NCBI RefSeq assembly: GCF_021730445.1
Contig: NZ_JADNRM010000008.1
Location: 1-64,000 of the forward strand
Direction of reading: 5' to 3'
DNA: 64,000 nt
Source: Phocaeicola faecalis
Lineage (GTDB): Bacteria > Bacteroidota > Bacteroidia > Bacteroidales > Bacteroidaceae
In this document: positions 44,340 to 53,554 of the stretch, piece after piece
How the letters are laid out: every line of letters starts with the position of its first letter
Numbering within the stretch: the first letter of the stretch is position 1
The notes under the pieces: model-generated
Told to the model about the DNA's origin: nothing
The model's input: only the letters and a program-made list of their open reading frames with translations
Database searches by the model: none
Translations under genes and position numbers: made by a program

Positions 44340-46031
44340 ATGTCTATATTTATTTTTTTGAAACTGATAGGGTCGCTGGCTCTTCTTATGTATGGTATGA
44401 AGACCATGAGCGAAGCCTTGCAGAAACTGACGGGTGGGCAGCTTCGTCATTTTCTTGGAGCAATGACAACCAACAGGTTCACAGGACTGCTGACAGGAGC
44501 ATTTGTAACGGCTTCCGTACAGTCTTCTACTGCTACTACGGTGATGACCGTTAGTTTTGTTAATGCCGGATTGCTGACCTTGGGTCAAGCTATTTCTGTC
44601 ATTATGGGAGCTAATATCGGTACTACGGTGACTGCATGGATTATGTCCGTATTTGGTTTTCAGATAGACATGAATAATCTCATTTTCCCTCTTTTTGCTT
44701 TAGCCGTTCCTCTTATTTTTTCCAGTAAAAGCCAGAAAAAGTCTTTTGGAGAATTCATCTTTGGTTTTGCATTTATGTTCTTGGGTTTGACTACATTGCG
44801 TGAAAACGCTATGCACATGGATCTGGAGCACAATGCGGCTATCCTTAGTTTCATTACTTCTTGCAAGGAGTGGGGATTCCTGTCTATTTTGCTGTTTCTT
44901 TTGATTGGCGGTGTCATTACTATGTGTGCCCAATCATCGGCGGCAGTAATGGCTATTACTTTGATTCTTTGCTCTAGTGGTGTACTTGACTTGTATCTGG
45001 GTATAGCTTTGGTGATGGGCGAGAATATCGGTACGACTGTGACTTCGAATATTGCTGCATTGACGGCAAATGCTCAGGCTAGGCGCGCGGCATTGGCACA
45101 CTTTATCTTTAACACATTTGGTGTGATATGGATATTGTGTATATTCCATCCGTTTGTCAATATGGTAAGTGATGTGGTCAATAGTCTTTTTCCCGGGGTG
45201 AGCCCTGAGGTGGCTATTACTTATAAACTATCTGCTTTTCACACTGCATTCAATATTTGTAATGTGCTGATTCTTATTTGGTTTATTAAACCGATAGAAA
45301 AGGTGGTATGTTGGGTCATCAAGCCTAAGGAGGATGAAGAAGAATTCAGACTGCGTTTTATTACCGGTGGATTGTTGTCGACGGCTGAGCTTTCTATTGT
45401 CCAGGCTCGCAAAGAGATAAATTTATTTGCCGAACGTACCCGCCGTATGTTTGGCATGGTATGTGATTTGCTTCATACATCGAATGAAAATGATTTCAAT
45501 AAGCTTTTCAGTCGTATTGAGAAGTATGAGAACATAAGTGACAACATGGAGTTGGAGATTGCCAATTATTTGAATCAGGTGTCTGAAGGACGTTTGAGCT
45601 CTGAAAGTAAGTTGAAGATTCGTGCCATGTTGCGCGAAGTGACGGAGATAGAAAGTATTGGTGACAGTTGTTATAACCTTGCACGTACCATTAATCATAA
45701 ATATCGGGGTAATGAAGACTTTACAGAGAAACAGTATAGCCATATTCACCAAATGTTTCAGTTGACTGATGATGCTTTGAAGCAAATGGTGTCTTTAGTG
45801 GAGGATGAGGATCATCAGGTGGATGTGAATAAGTCTTTTAATATTGAGAATGAGATAAACAATTATCGTAGCCAGTTGAAGAATCAGAATGTGCTGGATG
45901 TGAACAACAAGGAGTATGATTATCAGATGGGTGTACACTATATGGACCTTATCGGTGAGTGCGAAAAATTGGGGGACTATGTGGTTAATGTAGTTGAGGC
46001 GCGAACAGATATGAAAGAAAAGAAACAGTAG
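44340..46031 (+). CDS. Na/Pi cotransporter family protein with PhoU-like C-terminus, second copy
   Basis: A 563-aa paralogue of the preceding protein. The signatures are SVQSSTATTVMTVSFVNAG and MCAQSSAAVMAITLILCSSG. The PhoU-like C-terminal domain is almost identical to that of copy 1 from ~residue 340 onward (ERTRRMFGMVCDLLHTSNEND through NVLDVNNKEYDYQMGVHYMD), while the membrane half has diverged more. A tandem duplication with the cytoplasmic domain held constant is the simplest explanation. Differences in the second QSS motif may alter affinity. Confidence 0.87.
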   Translation: MSIFIFLKLIGSLALLMYGMKTMSEALQKLTGGQLRHFLGAMTTNRFTGLLTGAFVTASVQSSTATTVMTVSFVNAGLLTLGQAISVIMGANIGTTVTAWIMSVFGFQIDMNNLIFPLFALAVPLIFSSKSQKKSFGEFIFGFAFMFLGLTTLRENAMHMDLEHNAAILSFITSCKEWGFLSILLFLLIGGVITMCAQSSAAVMAITLILCSSGVLDLYLGIALVMGENIGTTVTSNIAALTANAQARRAALAHFIFNTFGVIWILCIFHPFVNMVSDVVNSLFPGVSPEVAITYKLSAFHTAFNICNVLILIWFIKPIEKVVCWVIKPKEDEEEFRLRFITGGLLSTAELSIVQARKEINLFAERTRRMFGMVCDLLHTSNENDFNKLFSRIEKYENISDNMELEIANYLNQVSEGRLSSESKLKIRAMLREVTEIESIGDSCYNLARTINHKYRGNEDFTEKQYSHIHQMFQLTDDALKQMVSLVEDEDHQVDVNKSFNIENEINNYRSQLKNQNVLDVNNKEYDYQMGVHYMDLIGECEKLGDYVVNVVEARTDMKEKKQ

Positions 46032-46068
46032 TGTTTGTTGTATCTCATTATAATGATATAAAAAAGAG

Positions 46069-46099
46069 AAGCGTGAGCCCATTATCGGGACTCACGCTT
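46069..46099. terminator. Shared terminator between the Na/Pi and FKBP genes
   Basis: AAGCGTGAG pairs with CTCACGCTT around a 13-nt loop, with TTTCTTAT following on the plus strand. It lies between two convergent genes. Confidence 0.7.
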
Positions 46100-46126
46100 T
46101 CTTATAATAGAATCATTTTTGAATGA

Positions 46127-46987
46127 TTATTTTTCGATATCAATCAATTCAACTTCGAAAATCAAAGTAGAGAAAGGTTTGATTTGACCGGCATCGCGTG
46201 AACCGTAAGCCAAATCCTGCGGGATATAAAGTTCCCATTTTGAACCGACAGGCATCATGGTCAATGCTTCTGTCCATCCTTTGATTACTTGGTTGGCACG
46301 AGTGACAAAGGGCTCTTTACGGTCGTATGAGCTATCGAACTGAGTACCGTCAATTAAAGTACCTTTATAGTTTACTTTTACAGTTGAAGAATCGGTAGGG
46401 ATGGCACCTTTACCTTCTTTGATAACTTTGTATTGAAGACCGCTGGGAGTAGTCTTTACACCTTCTTTTTTTGCATTTTCAGCCAAGAATTTTTCTCCTG
46501 CAGCTTTGTTGTCTGCATATTTGGCTTCTGTTGCTTTTGCCTGAATAGCTTCTGCTTTAGTCTGAACAAACATGTTGGCTTCTTCTACAGACATAATGTT
46601 CTGCTTCTTCAGAGTTGCGACAAAACCTGCCAAGAAGTTTGCTTTGTCCAAGCTTTGAGTAGAATCGTTGCCAAATAAACGTTGGCTCATCATGTCAAAC
46701 ATACGGCCGCCCACTTGTTGTCCGACCTGCAGACCTACCATGTATGCAACGTCTTTGGGGCTTGTCTTGTTGGCTCCGTCTGTAACACCTTTAAGGAACT
46801 CTGCCATATAAGTGCTGTCAACGCCTTGCTGTTGAAGATACATATCCAATCCCTGTGTGTTGGCAACACCCATCATATAAGAAAGTGAATCTACATCACT
46901 CTTCATGTTTGCTTTTGGTGCCTGAGCTGTACAAGAAGCTAAGCTGGCAGCAGCAGCGATAGCTACAAAAAAACTAATTTTTTTCAT
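46127..46987 (-). CDS. FKBP-type peptidyl-prolyl isomerase lipoprotein (Mip/FkpA-like)
   Basis: A 286-aa periplasmic proline isomerase. The SPII signal ends AAAASLASC. Residues ~30-170 form the helical dimerisation domain of the Mip/FkpA class, with a long helix rich in Ala/Lys/Glu. The FKBP domain follows (VKVNYKGTLIDGTQFDSSYDR, VIKGWTEALTMMPVGSKWEL, LAYGSRDAGQIKPFSTLIFEVEL), with the usual aromatic pocket residues. It is co-transcribed with the cytosolic-looking paralogue 20 bp upstream. Confidence 0.9.
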   Translation of the reverse strand: MKKISFFVAIAAAASLASCTAQAPKANMKSDVDSLSYMMGVANTQGLDMYLQQQGVDSTYMAEFLKGVTDGANKTSPKDVAYMVGLQVGQQVGGRMFDMMSQRLFGNDSTQSLDKANFLAGFVATLKKQNIMSVEEANMFVQTKAEAIQAKATEAKYADNKAAGEKFLAENAKKEGVKTTPSGLQYKVIKEGKGAIPTDSSTVKVNYKGTLIDGTQFDSSYDRKEPFVTRANQVIKGWTEALTMMPVGSKWELYIPQDLAYGSRDAGQIKPFSTLIFEVELIDIEK

Positions 46988-47007
46988 TTGCCTTAAATAC
47001 TTTAATA

Positions 47008-47592
47008 TTATAATACTTCAATTAATTCTACATCGAAAATCAATGTGCTGTGAGGAGGAATCATTTCACCTGCTTGCTGTGCGCCATAAGCCAGTTCAGA
47101 AGGGATGAATAATCTCCATTTAGAGCCTTCTGTCATTAGTTGCAAAGCTTCTACCCATCCTTTAATAACTTGGTTAACACCGAATACAGCCGGTTCACCG
47201 CGTTTGATAGAACTATCAAACAATGTTCCGTCAATCAGGGTACCTTCGTAATGACACTTCACACGGTCGGTAGCTCCCGGCTTTTTACCATTACCTTCTT
47301 TGATTATTTCATATTGCAAGCCGCTGGGGAGTGTTATAACTTCAGGTCTTTTGGCATTCTCTTCCAAGAAAGATTTGCCCTTTTCGATATTTGCTGCATT
47401 CATTTTAGTTTCCAGCTCTTCGAAATATTTGTTCACGATTTCGCGTGCCTCATTGTGACTGATAGCTGTTTCTTTTCCATCTAATACGTCTTTAATTGCC
47501 TGAGCAAAGTCATTCACGTTGATACCTTGAGCACCCATGCTCAGCAAATTTTGGCCGATTCCCAGGCCGATAGCGTAACTAAATTTATCCAT
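47008..47592 (-). CDS. FKBP-type peptidyl-prolyl isomerase without signal peptide
   Basis: A 194-aa paralogue of the next gene. It lacks a signal peptide (MDKFSYAIGLGIGQNLLSMG), so it is probably cytoplasmic. A short N-terminal helical domain precedes the FKBP domain (VKCHYEGTLIDGTLFDSSIKR, VIKGWVEALQLMTEGSKWRL, LAYGAQQAGEMIPPHSTLIFDVEL). With its lipoprotein partner it supplies isomerase in two compartments from one operon. A TACCTTTG box (minus strand 47638-47631) lies 39 bp upstream. Confidence 0.88.
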   Translation of the reverse strand: MDKFSYAIGLGIGQNLLSMGAQGINVNDFAQAIKDVLDGKETAISHNEAREIVNKYFEELETKMNAANIEKGKSFLEENAKRPEVITLPSGLQYEIIKEGNGKKPGATDRVKCHYEGTLIDGTLFDSSIKRGEPAVFGVNQVIKGWVEALQLMTEGSKWRLFIPSELAYGAQQAGEMIPPHSTLIFDVELIEVL

Positions 47593-47630
47593 AACTGTTT
47601 ATTTTATAAGATGTTTTTCTACAAAACGCA

Positions 47631-47691
47631 CAAAGGTAGGTCTTTTATTTGAATGATTATGATTTTAACAATTTAATTTTTCTTATTTTTG
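47631..47691. promoter_or_regulatory. Divergent -7 boxes for the FKBP operon and the sirtuin gene
   Basis: TACCTTTG on the minus strand at 47638-47631 and TATTTTTG on the plus strand at 47684-47691 face away from each other. Clear -33 boxes are not seen for either. Confidence 0.45.
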
Positions 47692-47720
47692 TGTGTCTAG
47701 TTTAAAGAGGAGGCCTAAAA

Positions 47721-48419
47721 ATGAAGAATTTAGTGATTCTGACCGGTGCCGGAATGAGTGCCGAAAGTGGTATTAGTACCTTTCGTGATGCGGGAGGACT
47801 ATGGGATCGATATCCTGTGGAGCAGGTGGCTACTCCGGAAGGTTATATTGCGAATCCTCAGTTGGTGATTCAGTTTTATAATGAACGGCGTAAACAGTTG
47901 TTGCAGGTTAAGCCGAACCGGGGACATGAACTGGTGGCTGAACTGGAGAAGTTTTTTAATGTAACTGTGATTACTCAGAATATTGATAATCTGCACGAAC
48001 GGGCCGGTAGTGGTCATGTTATCCATTTGCATGGTGAGTTGACAAAAGTTACTTCTACTTTGCAACCCAATAATCCTAGCTATATAAAAGAATTAAAGCC
48101 GGAGGAATTTGAGGTGAAGGTGGGAGACCTTGCTGCTGACGGTTCGCAATTACGTCCTTTTATTGTATGGTTCGGTGAGTCTGTACCCATGATTGAGAAG
48201 GCCATTGAATATGTCGAAAGTGCTGATATCTTTTTAATAATAGGAACTTCCTTGAATGTATATCCGGCAGCCGGATTGTTGAATTATGTGGCTCGTGATG
48301 TTCCTGTCTATTTAATAGATCCCAAAGAAGTACCTATAGCTTCAGGCCGAAAAGTGTATGTCATACGCAAAGGGGCTTCGGACGGTATGGAGGAATTGAA
48401 AAAAATATTGGTGGGATAG
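47721..48419 (+). CDS. Sirtuin-type NAD-dependent deacylase lacking zinc cysteines
   Basis: A 232-aa class III (SIRT5/CobB-like) sirtuin. The NAD-binding GAGMSAESGISTFRD is at residues 9-23. Tyr53 and Arg56 (FYNERR) are the pair that recognises succinyl or malonyl groups. QNIDNLHERAG and HLHGE (His104 catalytic) are intact. The segment that normally holds the four zinc cysteines has none, and the protein contains no cysteine at all. The zinc module is replaced by a short stretch (TLQPNNPSYIKELKPEEFE). It would remove acyl groups from lysine using NAD+. A zinc-free structural module is the notable feature. Confidence 0.87.
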   Translation: MKNLVILTGAGMSAESGISTFRDAGGLWDRYPVEQVATPEGYIANPQLVIQFYNERRKQLLQVKPNRGHELVAELEKFFNVTVITQNIDNLHERAGSGHVIHLHGELTKVTSTLQPNNPSYIKELKPEEFEVKVGDLAADGSQLRPFIVWFGESVPMIEKAIEYVESADIFLIIGTSLNVYPAAGLLNYVARDVPVYLIDPKEVPIASGRKVYVIRKGASDGMEELKKILVG

Positions 48420-48494
48420 CTTGTACATGAACAAATTCATAGTATATTTGTTATGTATTTAAAAGAACATTTAAAACATAAAACTGAAACAATT

Positions 48495-48659
48495 ATGAAA
48501 AAGTACGTTTGCGTAGTATGTGGTTGGGTATACGACCCAGAAGTAGGAGATCCGGAAGGTGGAATCGCTCCGGGAACAGCATTTGAAGATATCCCAGATG
48601 ATTGGGTTTGCCCTCTTTGTGGAGTTGGTAAAGATGACTTTGAAGTGCAGGAAGATTAA
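48495..48659 (+). CDS. Rubredoxin
   Basis: A 54-aa rubredoxin with one iron bound by Cys6, Cys9, Cys39 and Cys42 (VCVVCGW and VCPLCGVGK). The ATG at 48495 is used because it gives the standard length; the upstream ATG at 48453 would add 14 non-conserved residues. It is an electron carrier for oxygen- or peroxide-reducing enzymes of anaerobes. It follows the sirtuin gene by about 75 bp, and its own terminator follows. Confidence 0.95.
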   Translation: MKKYVCVVCGWVYDPEVGDPEGGIAPGTAFEDIPDDWVCPLCGVGKDDFEVQED

Positions 48660-48717
48660 TTCCGGTCTATAGGTAGCATGTCAATTAAGTGGAAGGTTTC
48701 CACAGGATATATTAGAT

Positions 48718-48742
48718 AGCGCAGCTAGTTATTAGTTGCGCT
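48718..48742 (+). terminator. Terminator after rubredoxin
   Basis: AGCGCAGCTA pairs with TAGTTGCGCT and is followed by TTTTTT. Confidence 0.75.
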
Positions 48743-48782
48743 TTTTTATTGTTGTTCTTTTATTATGGTTAGTGGTAAAAAG

Positions 48783-48815
48783 AAAAGCACAACCTGCGAT
48801 GCAGATTGTGCTTTT
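48783..48815 (-). terminator. Terminator of pnp
   Basis: AAAAGCACAA pairs with TTGTGCTTTT around a 13-nt loop. On the minus strand a U-rich tract follows. Confidence 0.75.
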
Positions 48816-48834
48816 ATATAAGAGTTGAATAGTC

Positions 48835-50970
48835 TTATTTCTTTTCTTGTCTTTCGGGACGCGGCAACAATACTTTGCGGGAAAGTTTGAATTTACCAGT
48901 CTTCGGGTCAATATCAAGTAATTTGACTTCGATTTCGTCACCTTCTTTCAGACCGGCTTCTTCGATAGTCTCGAGGCGTTTCCAGTCGATTTCAGAAATG
49001 TGCAACAAACCGTCTTTACCCGGCAAGAACTCAACAAAAGCACCGTAAGGCATGATAGAACGAATCTTACCTACATATACTTCGCCGACTTCGGGAACTG
49101 CAACAATACCTTTAATGATACGCATAGCATCATCAATGCATTTCTTGTTAGTTCCGGCAATCTCGATACGGCCTACACCGTCTACTTCTTCGATAGTGAT
49201 GGTTGCGCCGGTTTCTTCCTGCATACCTTGGATAATCTTTCCGCCCGGGCCGATGATAGCTCCAATGAATTCTTTAGGAATAGTCATTGTCTCGATGCGC
49301 GGAGCATGAGGCTTCAGTTCTGCGCGAGGTTCAGCAATGCATTCGGTAATCTTGCCGAGAATGTGCATGCGTCCTTCTTTAGCCTGATTCAACGCTTTTT
49401 CCAGAATATCGTATGATAAACCATCTACCTTGATATCCATCTGTGTAGCGGTAATACCATCACGAGTACCGGTAACCTTGAAGTCCATATCTCCCAAGTG
49501 ATCTTCGTCACCAAGGATATCAGACAATACTGCATATTTTTCTTCACCGACATTCTTAATCAATCCCATTGCAATACCTGAGACAGGCTTCTTCATCGGT
49601 ACACCTGCATCCATCAATGCCAGAGTTCCGGCACATACGGTAGCCATTGAAGATGAACCGTTTGACTCAAGGATATCAGAAACGACACGTACAGAGTACG
49701 GATAGTTGGCAGGCACTTGTCCTTTTAAAGCACGCCATGCCAAATGGCCGTGGCCGATTTCACGACGGCCTACACCACGTTGAGCTTTTGCTTCACCGGT
49801 TGAGTAGGGAGGGAAGTTATAATGTAACAGGAAACGCTCTTTGTGCTGATCCAATACATCGTCCACCATCTTTTCATCCAGTTTTGTACCTAATGTGACA
49901 GAGCTCAAAGACTGAGTTTCACCGCGAGTGAAAATAGCAGAACCGTGAGGACCGGGCAGATAGCCGACTTCACACCAGATTGGACGGATTTCTGTAGTTT
50001 GGCGTCCGTCAAGACGTTTGCCTTCATCGAGGATACAACGACGCATAGCCTCTTTTTCCACATCGTGATAGTAACGGTCAATCAACGGAGCTTTTTCTTC
50101 CAGTTCTTCTTCTGTATATTGAGCTTTGAACTCTTCGCGAATAGCATCGAATGCATCTTGGCGTTCGTGCTTGTTTCTGTTTCCTGATGCAGCGATAGCA
50201 TAAGCTTTTTCGTAGCAGGCGTCATGTACAGCTTTACGGAGTTCTTCGTCATTTTCTTCGTGGCAATATTCGCGTTTGACAGTAGAGCCAACTTCTTCCA
50301 TCAATTCCATCTGAGCTTTACAGTGGATTTTGATAGCATCGTGAGCGACTTTCATGGCAGCCAGCAAATCTTGTTCGCTTACTTCATCCATTTCGCCTTC
50401 TACCATCATGATGTTGTCATAAGTAGCAGCTACCATTAAGTCCATGTCAGCTTTTTCCAGTTGCTCGAAAGTCGGGTCAATAACAAACTGACCGTCAATA
50501 CGTGCGACACGTACTTCTGAAATCGGGCCTCCGAATGGGATGTCAGAAACAGCCAAAGCAGCTGAAGCAGCCAATCCTGCCAATGCATCCGGCATATCTA
50601 CTCCATCTGCCGAGAACAAGACAATGTTTACATATACCTCTGCGTGAAAGTTATCGGGAAATAAAGGACGCAAGGCGCGGTCTACCAAACGGCAAGTCAG
50701 AATTTCATAATCCGAAGCTTTGCCTTCTCTCTTGGTAAAACCACCGGGAAAACGTCCGAATGCTGAATATTTTTCTTTGTACTCTACCTGAAGGGGCATG
50801 AAATCTGTACCGGGAACTGCATCTTTTGCTGCACAAACAGTAGCTAGCAACATGGTGTTACCCATGCGGAGCATTACAGAACCGTCTGCCTGTTTTGCCA
50901 GCTTTCCCGTTTCGAGCGTAATGGTTCTACCATCGGGAAGCTCGATCGTCTTAACAATTGGATTAATCAT
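48835..50970 (-). CDS. pnp: Polyribonucleotide nucleotidyltransferase (PNPase)
   Basis: A 711-aa phosphorolytic 3'-5' exoribonuclease. Two RNase PH-like halves ([20 protein letters not shown].. and [14 protein letters not shown]) flank a helical linker. A KH domain ([20 protein letters not shown]) and an S1 domain ([26 protein letters not shown]) close the protein. Length and domain order are standard. It is transcribed alone. A TATCTTTG box (minus strand 51016-51009) lies 39 bp before the start. Confidence 0.96.
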   Translation of the reverse strand: MINPIVKTIELPDGRTITLETGKLAKQADGSVMLRMGNTMLLATVCAAKDAVPGTDFMPLQVEYKEKYSAFGRFPGGFTKREGKASDYEILTCRLVDRALRPLFPDNFHAEVYVNIVLFSADGVDMPDALAGLAASAALAVSDIPFGGPISEVRVARIDGQFVIDPTFEQLEKADMDLMVAATYDNIMMVEGEMDEVSEQDLLAAMKVAHDAIKIHCKAQMELMEEVGSTVKREYCHEENDEELRKAVHDACYEKAYAIAASGNRNKHERQDAFDAIREEFKAQYTEEELEEKAPLIDRYYHDVEKEAMRRCILDEGKRLDGRQTTEIRPIWCEVGYLPGPHGSAIFTRGETQSLSSVTLGTKLDEKMVDDVLDQHKERFLLHYNFPPYSTGEAKAQRGVGRREIGHGHLAWRALKGQVPANYPYSVRVVSDILESNGSSSMATVCAGTLALMDAGVPMKKPVSGIAMGLIKNVGEEKYAVLSDILGDEDHLGDMDFKVTGTRDGITATQMDIKVDGLSYDILEKALNQAKEGRMHILGKITECIAEPRAELKPHAPRIETMTIPKEFIGAIIGPGGKIIQGMQEETGATITIEEVDGVGRIEIAGTNKKCIDDAMRIIKGIVAVPEVGEVYVGKIRSIMPYGAFVEFLPGKDGLLHISEIDWKRLETIEEAGLKEGDEIEVKLLDIDPKTGKFKLSRKVLLPRPERQEKK

Positions 50971-51110
50971 AAAAAATGTTTTAATATAATTTTCGTCTAA
51001 AATTCATGCAAAGATAGGTATTTATTCTTCTAATCGGGTGAAAATGAGCTAAAAAGTTACACAGATTACTGTTTTTTTTCATTTTAATGTGTAAGAAGCT
51101 AAATAAATGC

Positions 51111-51140
51111 TTTGACAAACCGTGAAAAGACGTATCTTTG
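51111..51140 (+). promoter_or_regulatory. Promoter of the DUF4369 lipoprotein gene
   Basis: TTTG at 51111-51114 and TATCTTTG at 51133-51140 are separated by 18 bp, near-ideal Bacteroides spacing. Confidence 0.7.
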
Positions 51141-51184
51141 CAGCGGAAATTTATTAGAAAACACACATTATATTAATTTTAGCG

Positions 51185-52333
51185 ATGAAAAAGAATGTAT
51201 ATTTTTTGCTCGCACTTCTGTTGATGGTACTGAGCGCTTGCGATAATGAACCGAAATTTAAAGTCTCAGGTGAGATTAGCGGTGCCGATAATAAGACTTT
51301 GTATTTTGAAGCGTCGGGACTGGATGGTATTGTGGCGCTTGATTCTACGAAATTGGGAAGTAATGGAAGTTTCAGCTTTAGCGGAAAACGTCCTGAATCG
51401 CCGGAGTTTTATCGTTTGCGCCTAGATAATAAGGTGATTAATTTTTCGGTTGACTCTATTGAGGCACTGACAGTGAAGGCTGGAGCTAATGACTTTGCAA
51501 CAGGATATTCTATTGAAGGTTCGGAAAATAATACGAAGATTAAAGAATTGGTATTATTGCTGGCTGATTTGCAGAAACGCGTAGATCAATTGGCCCATAA
51601 CCGTAACATTCCGGCCGGAGTTGCTCAGGACAGTTTGGTGTCAATGGTCAATAACTATAAGAATAAAGTGAAACGTGAATATATCTTTGCGGCTCCTAAT
51701 ATGACTTATGCATATTTTGCCTTGTTTCAGGCTTTGAATGGGTATATGCTTTTTGATCCATTGACCAATAAGGATGATGTTAAGTGCTTTGCAGCTGTGG
51801 CAACCAGTCTGAATAATACTTATCCGCACGCAGACCGTTCTCGAAACCTTTATAATATGGTTATTAAAGGTATGAAGAACACACGCACTCCCCGCCAGAC
51901 AGAACTGGATATTCCGCAAGACAAGATAAAAGAGGCTACCATCATTGATATTGAGTTGAAAGATATCAAAGGCAATGTACGTCGTTTGACTGACTTGAAA
52001 GGGAAGGTGATATTGATTGATTTTACGGTTTACAACAATGCTATGTCGGCGGTTCATAATCTGGCTTTGCGCGAGTTATATAATAAGTATGCCTCTCAAG
52101 GACTGGAAATTTTCCAGATTTCGTTGGATGCCGATGAACATTTTTGGAAGACCTCTTCCGACAATTTGCCGTGGATTTGTGTGCGTGATGCTAATGGGGC
52201 ATATTCTCAGTATGTTACATTGTATAGTGTGACTAATCTGCCAGCTGTTTTCTTGGTGAACCGAGCTAACGAATTAAGCGCACGTGGTGAAACGATTACT
52301 GATTTGGAAGAATCTATCAAAAAACTCTTGTAA
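51185..52333 (+). CDS. DUF4369 / thioredoxin-fold lipoprotein without catalytic cysteines
   Basis: A 382-aa periplasmic lipoprotein. The SPII signal ends LMVLSAC. Residues ~25-115 are a DUF4369 beta domain (FKVSGEISGADNKTLYFEA). A helical middle leads to a TlpA/AhpC-like thioredoxin fold at ~240-380 (EATIIDIELKDIKGNVRRL, LKGKVILIDFTVYNNAMSAV, NLPAVFLVNR). Where the redox CxxC should sit, after LIDF, the sequence is TVYNNAMSA, so the active-site cysteines are missing. It may work as a binding or scaffolding protein rather than an oxidoreductase. A clear promoter lies upstream. Confidence 0.82.
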   Translation: MKKNVYFLLALLLMVLSACDNEPKFKVSGEISGADNKTLYFEASGLDGIVALDSTKLGSNGSFSFSGKRPESPEFYRLRLDNKVINFSVDSIEALTVKAGANDFATGYSIEGSENNTKIKELVLLLADLQKRVDQLAHNRNIPAGVAQDSLVSMVNNYKNKVKREYIFAAPNMTYAYFALFQALNGYMLFDPLTNKDDVKCFAAVATSLNNTYPHADRSRNLYNMVIKGMKNTRTPRQTELDIPQDKIKEATIIDIELKDIKGNVRRLTDLKGKVILIDFTVYNNAMSAVHNLALRELYNKYASQGLEIFQISLDADEHFWKTSSDNLPWICVRDANGAYSQYVTLYSVTNLPAVFLVNRANELSARGETITDLEESIKKLL

Positions 52334-52387
52334 AAACATAATAATGAGTCTGATTTGTTTAAACATGTTACATAGCATGGCTTTGGA

Positions 52388-52419
52388 CTTGACTTGTATT
52401 GCTTAAAAAGCTATCTTTG
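52388..52419 (+). promoter_or_regulatory. greA promoter
   Basis: CTTG at 52388-52391 and TATCTTTG at 52412-52419 are 20 bp apart. Transcription would begin near 52426, upstream of the hairpin at 52444. Confidence 0.6.
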
Positions 52420-52443
52420 CAAAACTTAAAATAATAGAGAGGG

Positions 52444-52466
52444 TTCCGACATCTTCAGTGTCGGAA
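52444..52466 (+). terminator. Terminator-like hairpin inside the greA leader
   Basis: TTCCGAC pairs with GTCGGAA around a 9-nt loop, then TTCTTTTTGTTTTT. It lies after a good promoter and before the greA start. It may end the upstream gene, or it may stop greA transcripts early. Confidence 0.65.
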
Positions 52467-52537
52467 TTCTTTTTGTTTTTATAGGACCGAGTATAAACAA
52501 TGAAAAATATATAATAATTAAAAAGGAGGAAAACATT

Positions 52538-53002
52538 ATGGCTTATATGTCAGAAGAGGGTTACAAACAACTGGTGGAAGAGTTGAGATACTTGGAATCA
52601 GTAGAACGTCCCAAAATTGTATCGGCTATTGCGGAAGCTCGTGACAAAGGTGATTTGTCGGAGAATGCAGAGTATGATGCTGCAAAGGAAGCACAGGGCT
52701 TGTTGGAAATGAAGATTAATCAGTTGAAAACTACTATCGGTGATGCTAAGATTATCGATACGTCAAAACTGAAAAACGACACAGTCCAGATTTTGAGTAA
52801 AGTAGAGTTGAAGAACGCTAAAACAGGCATGAAGATGGCTTACACTATCGTGGCTGAAAGCGAAGCAAACTTGAAACTGGGTAAGATTTCTGTTAACACA
52901 CCGATTGCGCAAGGTTTATTAGGCAAAAAGGTAGGTGATGTGGCTGAAATCACTATCCCTCAGGGAAAAATCAGTTTGGAAGTAGTAAACATTTCGTTTT
53001 AA
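52538..53002 (+). CDS. greA: Transcription elongation factor GreA
   Basis: A 154-aa factor that rescues backtracked RNA polymerase by stimulating transcript cleavage. The N-terminal coiled coil carries the acidic tip DLSENAEYDAAKEAQG at residues ~46-61, which enters the secondary channel. The C-terminal FKBP-like domain ends VGDVAEITIPQGKISLEVV. A strong AGGAGG ribosome site lies just upstream, unusual in this window. Its leader has a promoter and a terminator-like hairpin. Confidence 0.96.
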   Translation: MAYMSEEGYKQLVEELRYLESVERPKIVSAIAEARDKGDLSENAEYDAAKEAQGLLEMKINQLKTTIGDAKIIDTSKLKNDTVQILSKVELKNAKTGMKMAYTIVAESEANLKLGKISVNTPIAQGLLGKKVGDVAEITIPQGKISLEVVNISF

Positions 53003-53007
53003 TGTAT

Positions 53008-53038
53008 AAGGCAGGGTCGTTTCGTGCGGTTCTGCCTT
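53008..53038 (+). terminator. Terminator after greA
   Basis: AAGGCAG pairs with CTGCCTT, followed by TTTT. Confidence 0.6.
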
Positions 53039-53055
53039 TTTAAATACTCATTGAT

Positions 53056-53460
53056 ATGGCAACAATATTTAGTAAGATTATCGCAGGTGAGATTCCCAGC
53101 TACAAGGTGGCCGAGAATGAAGAATTTTACGCTTTTCTGGATATCAATCCGTTAGCAAAAGGACATACGTTGGTAGTGCCTAAGCGTGAAGTGGATTATA
53201 TCTTCGATTTGACAGATGATGAATTGGCTTCTATGCATGTATTTGCAAAGAAAGTGGCATTGGCCATACAGAAATCCTTCCCGTGTAAGAAGGTGGGAGA
53301 AGCTGTTATTGGTCTTGAAGTACCCCATGCTCATATTCATTTAATCCCAATTCAAAAGGAATCGGATATGATTTTCTCAAATCCTAAATTAAAACTTGCT
53401 GACGAAGAGTTTATTGAGATAGCTAGAGCAATTAATGAAGCCTGGGAAGGTCTGAAATAA
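53056..53460 (+). CDS. HIT-family nucleotide hydrolase (HinT-like)
   Basis: A 134-aa HIT protein. The histidine triad HAHIHL is at residues 91-96, with the catalytic His as its last. The N-terminus (IFSKIIAGEIPSYKVAE) and LVVPKREVDYIFDL are typical of the HinT branch, which hydrolyses AMP-lysine or aminoacyl adenylates. It starts 53 bp after greA with a hairpin between them. It is followed by its own terminator. Confidence 0.93.
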   Translation: MATIFSKIIAGEIPSYKVAENEEFYAFLDINPLAKGHTLVVPKREVDYIFDLTDDELASMHVFAKKVALAIQKSFPCKKVGEAVIGLEVPHAHIHLIPIQKESDMIFSNPKLKLADEEFIEIARAINEAWEGLK

Positions 53461-53489
53461 GTAATCCTCTTTTTCTATATATTATAAAA

Positions 53490-53519
53490 AGGGCGTATCT
53501 TGGTTGAAAGATGCGCCCT
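53490..53519. terminator. Terminator between the HIT and mannose-1-phosphate guanylyltransferase genes
   Basis: AGGGCGTATCTT pairs with AAGATGCGCCCT around a short loop, followed by CTGTTTTTT. It lies between two convergent genes. Confidence 0.75.
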
Positions 53520-53554
53520 CTGTTTTTTATATGAATCCGGAACGGTCTTGTCTG

